From Candidatus Woesearchaeota archaeon (GTDB lineage Archaea; Nanobdellota; Nanobdellia; Woesearchaeales; ARS49): 14,989 nt of DNA. The notes beneath the pieces are model-generated. The model made no database searches and was not told the origin of the DNA. It saw only the letters and a program-made list of their open reading frames with translations. The stretch covers positions 1-14,989 of the forward strand of contig JACQMZ010000027.1 in the NCBI GenBank assembly GCA_016203345.1. Reading direction: 5' to 3'. Positions within the stretch are counted from its first letter, which is position 1; each line of letters starts with the position of its first letter. A program made the translations under genes and the position numbers. Below are positions 1-6,803 of this stretch, in pieces.

Positions 1-1161
1 ATTTATGCCAACACAAACGGCGCATTCTACGGCGAGCGCGTGGTTGCAGAACTTAACAAGATCATCGACGAAGAGAACAAGAAAGAAGAATCCCGTTGGA
101 AGGGAATACGCACACAAGCCCGTGACCTGCTCGCTGGACACGTACCAAACCCTGAAGAGCTTGCTGACAAAATACAACTTCTCCTCCAAGAAGTCTCGCA
201 CCCCACCTACCACAAAAGACTGAAACTCAAGCGCCCCAGGACCACGGTTTTTCCCAGCACAAATCTTGCAGTGAAACTAACAGATAAAGTCAGCGGCGAT
301 GATGCCTTTCTGATACAGTGGTTTCCCAAGCCACCCGGAGACGAGCATCCTGAACTCACTGCGCCACGGAACAAAGAAGAATTTTTCAAGACAATAAGCG
401 CGCTTTATCATAGCAGAGCCAAACGCGTCACCATCATAACGCCTTATGCATATGACCAACGCAAAGACGTTATGGAAGGCAGAGACACCATAGGCGCTGT
501 CGATTTTTGCAAAGAACTCGCGGCCCACACGCATGAAGAACGCATGAACGGGTTCTGCCTTGACATCCACGCCCAACAAGAAGTTGGCTTCTACCACATG
601 GCCAACGTCAGCATGGTTTCTGTCCCTCTCTTCCGCACATACAAAGAATTTATTCAAGAGCACAATCCTGAATTGTTGCACCATGATGCAATTCTTGGCC
701 ATAATACGGTTGTTGCACTACCGGACGTGGGCATGTCTAAACGGGGAAGAAAATGGACTGAAACTACAGGACTTCCCAGACTCACCATAGACAAGCGCCG
801 CGTCAGCCCAACAGAAGTTGTCATGGAAGCATTCTCTGCAGGAGAAATAGTCCTCAAGGGAAAAGACGTACTCACCATAGACGATATACTCGCATCCGGC
901 GGCACTGCAGGAGAGACAAGTACATACTTACAAGGGAAGGCAGTGCGAAACCAATACTGGGCAATGACTCATCCAGAAATGACAGATATTGCCAAACTTG
1001 ATGCCATGCACAAAGCTGGACTCTTCAAAACAATTTTCATCGCAGACACAGTCAATGTTCCAGACCGTGACTACCTTGTCCAAGTGCCCACGGCACCACT
1101 CATGGCACGACTTATCTACAATGTTCACGTAGACGAAAGCATCGGGCAATATCTGGACTAA
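1..1161 (+). CDS. prs: Ribose-phosphate pyrophosphokinase (PRPP synthetase), divergent, 5' end truncated by the window
   Basis: Would make PRPP from ribose 5-phosphate and ATP in the cytosol, feeding nucleotide, histidine and tryptophan synthesis. The frame is open to base 1 and begins IYANTNGAFYGERVVAEL, which looks like the first strand and helix of Prs, so only a few residues seem missing. The GTG at 40 is therefore probably internal. Numbering from codon 40: PYAYDQRKD (135-143) matches the family PYxxYxRQDR region, CLDIHAQQEVGFY (173-185) matches the DLHAxQIxGFF flexible-loop region, LPDVGMSKRG (227-236) and IDKRR (250-254) match later motifs, and the PRPP-binding loop is DDILASGGT (281-289). 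In standard Prs this loop is DDxxDTGGT, so one Asp and one Thr are replaced. At about 386 residues it is some 70 longer than bacterial Prs; much of the extra lies near residues 10-75. It converges on the lipoprotein gene, with 28 bases between the stops. Confidence 0.85.
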   Translation: MYANTNGAFYGERVVAELNKIIDEENKKEESRWKGIRTQARDLLAGHVPNPEELADKIQLLLQEVSHPTYHKRLKLKRPRTTVFPSTNLAVKLTDKVSGDDAFLIQWFPKPPGDEHPELTAPRNKEEFFKTISALYHSRAKRVTIITPYAYDQRKDVMEGRDTIGAVDFCKELAAHTHEERMNGFCLDIHAQQEVGFYHMANVSMVSVPLFRTYKEFIQEHNPELLHHDAILGHNTVVALPDVGMSKRGRKWTETTGLPRLTIDKRRVSPTEVVMEAFSAGEIVLKGKDVLTIDDILASGGTAGETSTYLQGKAVRNQYWAMTHPEMTDIAKLDAMHKAGLFKTIFIADTVNVPDRDYLVQVPTAPLMARLIYNVHVDESIGQYLD

Positions 1162-1191
1162 TGACTACTAACAGAACTAACAGAAGTTTTT
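1162..1191 (+). terminator. Oligo-T tract between convergent genes, candidate terminator of prs
   Basis: The short gap between the two convergent stops holds a T5 run at 1187-1191 followed by TTGTTT-type sequence. Oligo-T tracts without a strong hairpin are typical archaeal intrinsic terminators. No convincing stem precedes it. Confidence 0.35.
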
Positions 1192-1993
1192 ATTGTTTCA
1201 GCACACGCCACACATCTTCATCCTTGAGCGTGTTAAACGTCATGTCCTGAAAACTCAACGTCTTCAACACTTTCTCGCCCTGCGTCACGCGAATGCGGCG
1301 GGGCATGCCGTATGCCGAGTCCAGCCAAATATCCGTAACGACGTCTCCTTTGACTTCCTTAATTTTTACTGTATCACGATTCTCAACCACTTCAGGACCA
1401 ACAATCTCGGCAAACGTGATATCCTTCAAATACTCGTAAGGCGTCTCCACACGATACTCATCGTATGACACGTTGTACACTTTCTTCGTATTATCCACGT
1501 CCCTACTCATACACCGCTTCGTATTCTCGCAATAAGCATATGCCTTCTTGTTTTTCGTATCCAAGTAAACTGTGTCATAATAATTGTCGATATTGTACGG
1601 GTCAAGCTCGTACAACTTCACCTTAATGTATTGGCCCTTCACAAAATACGAGTGCGGCTCCTTGTTATCCAACGTCAGCGAAAACAAATACTTGTAACTC
1701 TTCACCTTCTGATCCGCCTTTTGCAATAATTCCCTTAACTCCGGCGACAATTCTTCAGGCTTCTCCACCAACACTGCCTGATTCACAGGTGCAGGAGGCG
1801 TTTCCACCACTGGCGGCTCTTCTGGCACAGGCTGCGGAGGTTGTACAGGTTCTGCAGGTGGAGACTCAACCACCACACTCTCCTGCACAAGAGGAGGCGA
1901 TTGCTCGACAGACGCAGGCATGCTTAATTCCTCCTTTTTTCCACACGCCACTACCAACACCAGAATGATTCCAAGAATGAATAGTTTTTTCAT
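1190..1993 (-). CDS. Membrane-anchored lipoprotein with Pro-rich stalk and LolA-like C-terminal domain
   Basis: A 267-aa exported lipoprotein. Residues 1-16 are a lysine-started hydrophobic signal, ending in a lipobox-like LVVAC with the lipidated Cys at 17. Residues about 29-78 are a Pro/Glu/Val-rich stalk that would hold the domain off the membrane. Residues about 80-267 form a globular domain rich in beta-strand-like sequence. The TDIWLDSAYGMPRRIRV segment (220-236) and the following strand resemble the last strands of LolA/LolB-like lipoprotein carriers, but this rests on general resemblance only. C155 and C161 could form a small disulfide loop. The start overlaps the stop of the upstream small membrane protein as ATGA (1990-1993), so the two are probably translationally coupled and expressed as one unit. 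No Shine-Dalgarno sequence is seen. The ligand is unknown. Confidence 0.75.
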   Translation of the reverse strand: MKKLFILGIILVLVVACGKKEELSMPASVEQSPPLVQESVVVESPPAEPVQPPQPVPEEPPVVETPPAPVNQAVLVEKPEELSPELRELLQKADQKVKSYKYLFSLTLDNKEPHSYFVKGQYIKVKLYELDPYNIDNYYDTVYLDTKNKKAYAYCENTKRCMSRDVDNTKKVYNVSYDEYRVETPYEYLKDITFAEIVGPEVVENRDTVKIKEVKGDVVTDIWLDSAYGMPRRIRVTQGEKVLKTLSFQDMTFNTLKDEDVWRVLKQ

Positions 1994-2220
1994 TTCAACT
2001 GCGGCTCAGGAATTCCCTTAATCATGCTTATAATGCTTGCTACAACCATCATAAGAAACACTGTTCCCAACGCAAACGCCCACGACACGTCAATTTTTGG
2101 GAGATAAATCGTTGACACCAAAAAACCCAGCAAACCTGCAACCAGAAAAGAATTTGACAACGTCGCGTACTGAAACGGGTGAGGATGACCGCTCCCAACT
2201 GCCCTTTTCCGCTTTGCCAT
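1990..2220 (-). CDS. Small two-TM membrane protein, unknown function
   Basis: A 76-aa protein with a basic start (MAKRKR), a His/Pro patch, a first membrane segment at about 22-40, a short loop (PKIDVSW) and a second segment at about 48-68. By the positive-inside rule the N-terminus should be cytosolic, with both termini inside. I do not recognise the family. It shares an ATGA overlap with the downstream lipoprotein, so it may be its membrane partner. A TATA box 27 nt upstream of the ATG supports this start and a leaderless transcript. Confidence 0.7.
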   Translation of the reverse strand: MAKRKRAVGSGHPHPFQYATLSNSFLVAGLLGFLVSTIYLPKIDVSWAFALGTVFLMMVVASIISMIKGIPEPQLK

Positions 2221-2243
2221 GACTGCAAAAGGTGGCGAGGGAG

Positions 2244-2250
2244 TATATAA
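2244..2250 (-). promoter_or_regulatory. TATA box for the 2-TM protein/lipoprotein operon
   Basis: On the minus strand this reads TTATATA, centred about 27 nt before the ATG at 2220. That places the transcription start at or next to the start codon. Hairpin element 1 lies 11 nt further upstream. Confidence 0.7.
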
Positions 2251-2261
2251 GCCTTACTCTC

Positions 2262-2305
2262 TGAAGTTTCGAACTCGCGCCTTTGGCGCTCGTTCAGAAA
2301 CTTCA
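2262..2305 (-). repeat. Structured intergenic hairpin, family element 1
   Basis: On the + strand the outer arms are TGAAGTTTC (2262-2270) and GAAACTTCA (2297-2305). Inside are GAAC/GTTC (2271-2274 with 2292-2295), tandem T.C and C.T mismatches (2275-2276 against 2290-2291), GCGCC/GGCGC and a TTT triloop (2282-2284). One unpaired A sits at 2296. It lies between the end of the 4-TM gene and the TATA box of the 2-TM gene. It shares its architecture with the copies at 10448, 11676 and 12029. Confidence 0.8.
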
Positions 2306-2329
2306 TGATTTACTAAAATCTGACTGCGC

Positions 2330-2355
2330 AGGACTGACAACATCAAGCCAGTCCT
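2330..2355 (-). terminator. Hairpin downstream of the 4-TM gene, candidate terminator
   Basis: Perfect 7-bp arms AGGACTG (2330-2336) and CAGTCCT (2349-2355) enclose a 12-nt loop, beginning 6 nt after the stop of the 4-TM gene. On the minus strand a short T run (TTTT at about 2316-2319) follows some 10 nt later. The function is inferred from position. Confidence 0.4.
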
Positions 2356-2361
2356 TTAATT

Positions 2362-2742
2362 TCATGATGATGCTTTCAGTTGCACCACATAATACAACCA
2401 TACGCAGAAAAACGCCGCAAACAATGCGAGTACGACCCAGCCAAACACTGGAGCGCCTTGCAAGAGGGTGATAAACATGCCAACAACGGCTGTGCCAGAC
2501 CACGCGAGTTTTAGCATAAGAAGGTGCTGGTAGGCTTCCTTCGACGCCTTTCTCGCAAGCAAGGACACACCACCTATTCCGAATAACGCAGCGGAAACTA
2601 GTCGGGAAGCAAAGGGATCAACAACAGACCAGCCGAGAATACCCAGAAACCATTCTGGTGCGAGGAACAATGGAATGGCGAACACATAATCCAAAACAAA
2701 ATGAATCAAAAACCATCGACGCAACGACAAAGGAACGCCCAT
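2362..2742 (-). CDS. Four-TM membrane protein, unknown function
   Basis: The chosen start gives 126 aa beginning MGVPLSLRRWFLIHF. The same frame is open up to 2886, but that would run into the upstream gene, whereas the ATG at 2742 has a TATA box 28 nt upstream. Four hydrophobic segments lie at about 11-33, 40-60, 73-92 and 95-118. A positively charged RKASKEAYQH loop sits between segments 2 and 3. The composition (Trp/Phe/Pro-rich first hairpin, LARKAS loop) loosely recalls small DoxX-like membrane proteins, but I cannot name the family. It follows the 982-aa gene by 55 bases and has its own promoter. Confidence 0.6.
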   Translation of the reverse strand: MGVPLSLRRWFLIHFVLDYVFAIPLFLAPEWFLGILGWSVVDPFASRLVSAALFGIGGVSLLARKASKEAYQHLLMLKLAWSGTAVVGMFITLLQGAPVFGWVVLALFAAFFCVWLYYVVQLKASS

Positions 2743-2767
2743 AACTTCAACAGAAAGAAATTGAACT

Positions 2768-2773
2768 CTTAAA
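2768..2773 (-). promoter_or_regulatory. TATA-like box for the 4-TM gene
   Basis: Minus-strand TTTAAG (within GGTTTAAGAG) is centred 28 nt before the ATG at 2742, in the 55-nt gap after the 982-aa gene. This spacing decides the start choice. Confidence 0.5.
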
Positions 2774-2797
2774 CCTATTGATAACTTTGCGTACTGC

Positions 2798-5746
2798 CTA
2801 CACAGGAGCCAGTCTTGTCCTTGCAGTAGTGCATGCACCATCAGAGCAGGGACAGGTGACATACGCGTTCGCAGCCCAGTTTTCATTCATGCAGAAGGAT
2901 TCCTTAAGTTCGGTTGCACTTGTGCACGAGTCTGTTCGTGTGTCCTGTTTGCCGTCCAGTGTGACAAACACTGTTGTTTCTTTGACCAGGGGGTTTGCTG
3001 TTGGTTTCCTGCACTCGAACACTGGATCGAGCAAATTGGACACTGAAGTCAGAGTGAATTCTGGCGGAACTTCTGGTTTTGTGAAAATCTTGGGCGGTTT
3101 CAACAGTTCAGGCACGCACCTGCCCTTCAGGCACGGACAGCTTACTTTTATTCGACCAACCTGCTTGTCTGTGACGCACGTGAACTCATCCAGTTGCATA
3201 ACGTTGGTGCACTGGTCTGCAAACGTCCTCACAACCCCGGTTGTCAGAGTGACGGTAATGAACTGTTTTTTCAAATAGTCAACACTTTCTGTAGAACACG
3301 CATTAACTGGCACTGCGCTCGCCGTTGCATCAATCACCGATGCTCCTTCTGGAGGTATGGGTGCGGGGAAGTCTGTCCCTGGCGGCAGGCATTTTCCATC
3401 CTGGCAGAAGCAGCGAACAAACAAGGACCCGTACCACTGGTCCTGGACGCAGACGTATTCTTTGAGGATATCTGGCCCCTGGCATTCATCAATGCGCGTT
3501 TGCTGCGCCCCTGCTCTTGTAAACGTCATTAAATCCTTGTTCTCGACGTTAACGGTTTTTGAACACCCTGCCACTGGTTCTGGCTCGACGAATTTTCCTC
3601 CTGCTGTTAGCGTTGCCCAGTTTGGCAGTGCAGGGGTGGGGAAATCTGTTGGAGTAGTTTTCATAAGTTCTTTCTGGCATGCGCCGTCTTTGCACGGGCA
3701 TGTCAAATACGTCCAGCCTGCAAAATTGTTGTTGACGCACATCAGTTCGCCCAACTCATTCGGACTCATGCAGACATCATCTATCCTTCTCTCGTTTGGC
3801 AGGCCCTTGTTGAACGTGAGCGCCCCTTTCGTTAAGTAATCAACTGTTTTCTCGCAAGACAGTTCAGGTTCAGTACTGTATAAAGTTTTTTCCTGCAGAG
3901 TTGCACCCTGAGGCACTGCAGGGATTTGCCAATCAGTTGGGATAACTGCAGCCTCTCTCGCACATTGGCCTTGGATGCAGCCGCCCTCACACTCCACAAT
4001 GACTGACGCCTCCCATTTCTTTCCTGTGCAGAAAAATTCCTCAAGAATCTTGTTGTCATGGCATACATCTGTGGAATGGAAAGGAGGATTCATTTTTCTT
4101 GTTTGTTGCTTAAAGAAATCAATTTCGGCCATACTTTTTTCACAAATAGTGTGCTCTGCAGTGAGAGGGTCGTCTCGATACGTGAGAATCTTTGCACCGG
4201 GAACACTTGGAATCGTTGGACGATAACATGTGCCCTCCTTACAAGGACAACTCAGTCTCAGTTCGCCAGCAAAAAACGGACTCGCACAAGCATACTCGAT
4301 CAGCTCACTATCAGACGCGCACTGGTCTTCAAGCTTCAATTGCTGATCGCCAACTACCATTGTCAAACTCTCTTTTGAGAACGGCTCTATTTTTTTAGTG
4401 CAAGTATGTCCTTGTGTTGGCAGCACTTGCTGGTCGATGACGAACTGGTTCATGATCTTTATGTCCGCGGGAACAGTATCGGGTTTTTGTATGGCGCCAG
4501 TGCACGCTCCATCTGCGCACTTGCAATTAACTACTAACCGTCCCACTTCCGTACCTGTGCATGCAAACTCAATAATGGTGTCATCGCCAAGGCAAAAGTC
4601 TGTTGCAGTGGTAAGGAGCCCTATATCCTCAATACCGCGTCTCAGGGCCATGCTAAAGGGGCTCAGGAAAAAGGAATTGTCAGACGCCAGGGGATAAAAC
4701 TGTATAGTTTCCTTTACGCGCACATTTCCTCCTGGACTGGTGCACCCTGCTGCCGGGAGAATGATTTTGCCCCTTAGATCGGGAGGCAGCGCAAGTGGTC
4801 CGGGAGGCACAGGCGACGGATGTTCCTGTCTGAACTTTTCCTTTCGCTGAGCTTCTATTTCCTGTATAGTTAAAACTTTTTCCTGTTCTCCCGGCACACA
4901 TTGTCCATCACCACATTTGGTTCCTGCCGGACAGTTGATTTCTGCAATTTTCATTGTTGTCCCTTCACAGTATCTTTCCCGTATGTAATCTGCAGGGCGC
5001 GTAGGGTCTGCCTTTATGCACTCGTCAAACTGGAGAACCGGTGCATGATGTGCGATGGCTGCACCTTTTGTCAGAACATCCTTTGCATCAGAATCCCTGC
5101 ACCACAGTTCATCTTTTTGTGGGGCAGGCCAGTTGTATGGCTCTCCAGAATAAGGCCATTCTATTTCACATGCGCCATTTCTGCAAACATGTTCAGGTGG
5201 GCATTTTACAATGTTCAGAAGACCAGGAAGAGGCGACCCAAACTCATCATATTTACACATGCCAAAAACGCGCCTGCCATCTGCAAGACAGCTGGTATCA
5301 AAAATTTGGCCATTAGGAAGTTCAATAGCAATTATGTCATATCCCAGCCCTTTTTGGACTTCACGCACTTTACAATTCAATTTTGGAGCCTTTGTGTAGT
5401 CTTGTGGTAAGCATCGCCCGCTATTGCATCTTTCTTCAGGGCAAGGAATCACTTGGGTGCGGACAGTGTTGCCTTCACAATACGATTCCTTCATCACATT
5501 GTAATAATGTTTTGGCTTTGCCGGGTCAAAATCGCACGCGTCTTCTACAATACTTCCATCAGGCCCTATCACTTGACCAGGCATATTGATATCTTTTCCA
5601 CCATCAGTATCAAAACAAGCATTAGGCTGAAGTGCAACATTGCCAGATACCCCTCCATCGTACGTGAGCATGGCTCCTAAGGCAATTACGATAACAAACA
5701 ACCACTCAAGCATTGCTTGTCCTTTAGTCGAATTTAAAGTATTCAT
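2798..5746 (-). CDS. Giant prepilin-like secreted protein with ten six-cysteine repeat modules
   Basis: A 982-aa exported protein. The N-terminus (TKGQAMLEW, 7-15) fits the archaeal class III signal: cleavage is expected after G9 with Q10 at +1 and E14 at +5, followed by the hydrophobic stretch LFVIVIALGAML (16-27). A prepilin peptidase of the EppA/PibD type would process it and it would enter a type IV pilus-like structure or stay membrane-anchored. The rest is ten modules, each with six Cys, first Cys at 44, 125, 216, 335, 449, 535, 631, 728, 817 and 912. Every module ends in CxxGxC and most carry D-x-C and an E[FY]xC-like motif. I counted 60 Cys, all inside modules. Modules 1-3 have the fourth and fifth Cys 5-6 residues apart, while modules 4-10 mostly have CxC. 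Linkers in the C-terminal half are Pro-rich (for example DFPTPALPNWATL). The start overlaps the upstream gene by 23 bp, and a GGAG lies 10 nt before the ATG, so it is probably translated from a shared mRNA. Exact function unknown. Confidence 0.85.
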   Translation of the reverse strand: MNTLNSTKGQAMLEWLFVIVIALGAMLTYDGGVSGNVALQPNACFDTDGGKDINMPGQVIGPDGSIVEDACDFDPAKPKHYYNVMKESYCEGNTVRTQVIPCPEERCNSGRCLPQDYTKAPKLNCKVREVQKGLGYDIIAIELPNGQIFDTSCLADGRRVFGMCKYDEFGSPLPGLLNIVKCPPEHVCRNGACEIEWPYSGEPYNWPAPQKDELWCRDSDAKDVLTKGAAIAHHAPVLQFDECIKADPTRPADYIRERYCEGTTMKIAEINCPAGTKCGDGQCVPGEQEKVLTIQEIEAQRKEKFRQEHPSPVPPGPLALPPDLRGKIILPAAGCTSPGGNVRVKETIQFYPLASDNSFFLSPFSMALRRGIEDIGLLTTATDFCLGDDTIIEFACTGTEVGRLVVNCKCADGACTGAIQKPDTVPADIKIMNQFVIDQQVLPTQGHTCTKKIEPFSKESLTMVVGDQQLKLEDQCASDSELIEYACASPFFAGELRLSCPCKEGTCYRPTIPSVPGAKILTYRDDPLTAEHTICEKSMAEIDFFKQQTRKMNPPFHSTDVCHDNKILEEFFCTGKKWEASVIVECEGGCIQGQCAREAAVIPTDWQIPAVPQGATLQEKTLYSTEPELSCEKTVDYLTKGALTFNKGLPNERRIDDVCMSPNELGELMCVNNNFAGWTYLTCPCKDGACQKELMKTTPTDFPTPALPNWATLTAGGKFVEPEPVAGCSKTVNVENKDLMTFTRAGAQQTRIDECQGPDILKEYVCVQDQWYGSLFVRCFCQDGKCLPPGTDFPAPIPPEGASVIDATASAVPVNACSTESVDYLKKQFITVTLTTGVVRTFADQCTNVMQLDEFTCVTDKQVGRIKVSCPCLKGRCVPELLKPPKIFTKPEVPPEFTLTSVSNLLDPVFECRKPTANPLVKETTVFVTLDGKQDTRTDSCTSATELKESFCMNENWAANAYVTCPCSDGACTTARTRLAPV

Positions 5747-6764
5747 TGACCCATTTCTCCGGTAGTTCTATTTCTCTCGCCACTCCTTGCGGAACTGGCG
5801 CAGGAGGCGTTGTGATTATTGGCGCCACCTGTTGGACTGGTGGGGGAGGAACGGCAGCCGTTTGCTCTTGCTCAGCTTCAACCCTTGCCTTGTCTTCTGC
5901 TGCCTTTCTAGCTTCCTGGGCCGCTTCTGCGGCCTTTCGTCGGGCTTCCTCTGCCTTCCTGGCTTCTTCTTCTGCCTGACGTTGCGCTGCAAGTTTTGCT
6001 TCCTCTTCAGCTCGTCTTTTTTCCTTGATTTGTTCTCGAAGTTCAGCTTTTGCAGCATCTTCCGCTTGTCGGCGTTCTGCCTCTTCCACACGCCGCTTTG
6101 CTTCCTCTTCCCGTTGTTTTACTTGTTCAAGTTTCGCAGCCAAACGTGAGTGGGGAATGATAGGGAGTAATGCGGGCAGTGGCTCATTGACTCTTCTACA
6201 CTTCTCGATAAATTGAGGGTGGACTGCTACCCGTTCGCCTTTTTTTTCGCGGAAGATTTTCATCACGGCATCCCCTACTTCTTTGCAGACTCCTGCCAAC
6301 GCGTCTGGTTGTTCCGGTGGAATGATGTCTATCTCAACAGGAGGCGCTTTTTTGCGCTCCTCTTCCTCCTGGCGAGCAATCTCCAATTTCTTTTCTTCCC
6401 GCGCGCGCTCGAACGACACAAAAGGCAGAACAGCAGGAAGAGGAACATTGGCATTGGCACACCCTTTGACGAAAATCGGGTCAAGAGCAACATGATCAGC
6501 TATCCGTTCCCTATAAATACGCATGATTTGAGCATCCAGCTCTTTACACTGGTTAGCAAACTGTTCAGGATTGTCTGAGGGAGCTGTTTCAATAGTTGCA
6601 AAGGCTCGGCCGCTTATCATCACAATCCCTCCTGTTAAAGAAGACCATCTGCCATTGTCAAGCACAATAAACCCGTAAGGCGTCCATCGGACACGAACAT
6701 GGCCAGCAAACACAACTGCGGCAATAACAAGAACTGCACATAAAAAAGTCACTGTCTTTTTCAT
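5724..6764 (-). CDS. Exported protein with duplicated two-cysteine domain and TolA-like coiled coil
   Basis: A 346-aa protein. MKKTVTFLCAVLVIAAVVFAG is a Sec-type signal or N-terminal anchor (about 1-21). Residues 71-119 and 158-206 are an internal duplication. Both copies read C-K-E, then a helix, then a second Cys exactly 29 residues later, then N-x-PLPA-x-LP; by eye about 20 of 48 aligned residues are identical. C73/C102 and C160/C189 probably form one disulfide each. Residues about 120-140 and 205-302 are Glu/Lys/Arg/Ala-rich heptad-like coiled coil (AEEARRKAAEAA type), followed by a Pro-rich stretch (304-326) and a short acidic/aromatic tail. The coiled coil resembles TolA by composition only, so homology should not be inferred from it. 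It is first in an operon with the 982-aa Cys-rich protein, overlapping it by 23 bp, so the two probably act together outside the cell. Confidence 0.8.
   Translation of the reverse strand: MKKTVTFLCAVLVIAAVVFAGHVRVRWTPYGFIVLDNGRWSSLTGGIVMISGRAFATIETAPSDNPEQFANQCKELDAQIMRIYRERIADHVALDPIFVKGCANANVPLPAVLPFVSFERAREEKKLEIARQEEEERKKAPPVEIDIIPPEQPDALAGVCKEVGDAVMKIFREKKGERVAVHPQFIEKCRRVNEPLPALLPIIPHSRLAAKLEQVKQREEEAKRRVEEAERRQAEDAAKAELREQIKEKRRAEEEAKLAAQRQAEEEARKAEEARRKAAEAAQEARKAAEDKARVEAEQEQTAAVPPPPVQQVAPIITTPPAPVPQGVAREIELPEKWVNEYFKFD
5757..5760 (-). promoter_or_regulatory. Shine-Dalgarno-like GGAG before the 982-aa gene
   Basis: GGAG on the minus strand ends 10 nt before the ATG at 5746, inside the upstream coding sequence. 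The spacing is slightly long. It is notable here because most other genes look leaderless, which fits internal initiation within an operon. Confidence 0.4.
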
Positions 6765-6787
6765 TAATTGTTTGCAATACGTCTCTG

Positions 6788-6795
6788 TATTTAAC
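6788..6795 (-). promoter_or_regulatory. TATA box for the exported coiled-coil/Cys-rich operon
   Basis: Minus-strand GTTAAATA, centred about 27 nt before the ATG at 6764, sits in the 39-nt gap after the GT-C gene. It makes these two genes a separate transcription unit with a leaderless first gene. Confidence 0.6.
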
Positions 6796-6803
6796 TTTAC
6801 CCA

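Noticed and set aside
40..42. GTG as the true start of prs
   Set aside because: The frame upstream to base 1 already matches the Prs N-terminal strand and helix, so the start is off the window.
2743..2886. N-terminal extension of the 4-TM protein
   Set aside because: It would overlap the end of the 982-aa gene and bury the TATA box; the added residues are not membrane-like or conserved-looking.
2798..5746. Long minus-to-plus antisense frames within the Cys-rich gene as real genes
   Set aside because: They are short, overlapping fragments antisense to a continuous repeat-bearing gene, with no promoters or motifs.
5746..6149. Plus-strand Ala/Ser-rich and Phe/Leu-rich frames at 5746-6149
   Set aside because: They are the reverse complement of the Glu/Lys/Ala coiled coil of the exported protein; low-complexity sequence creates open antisense frames.
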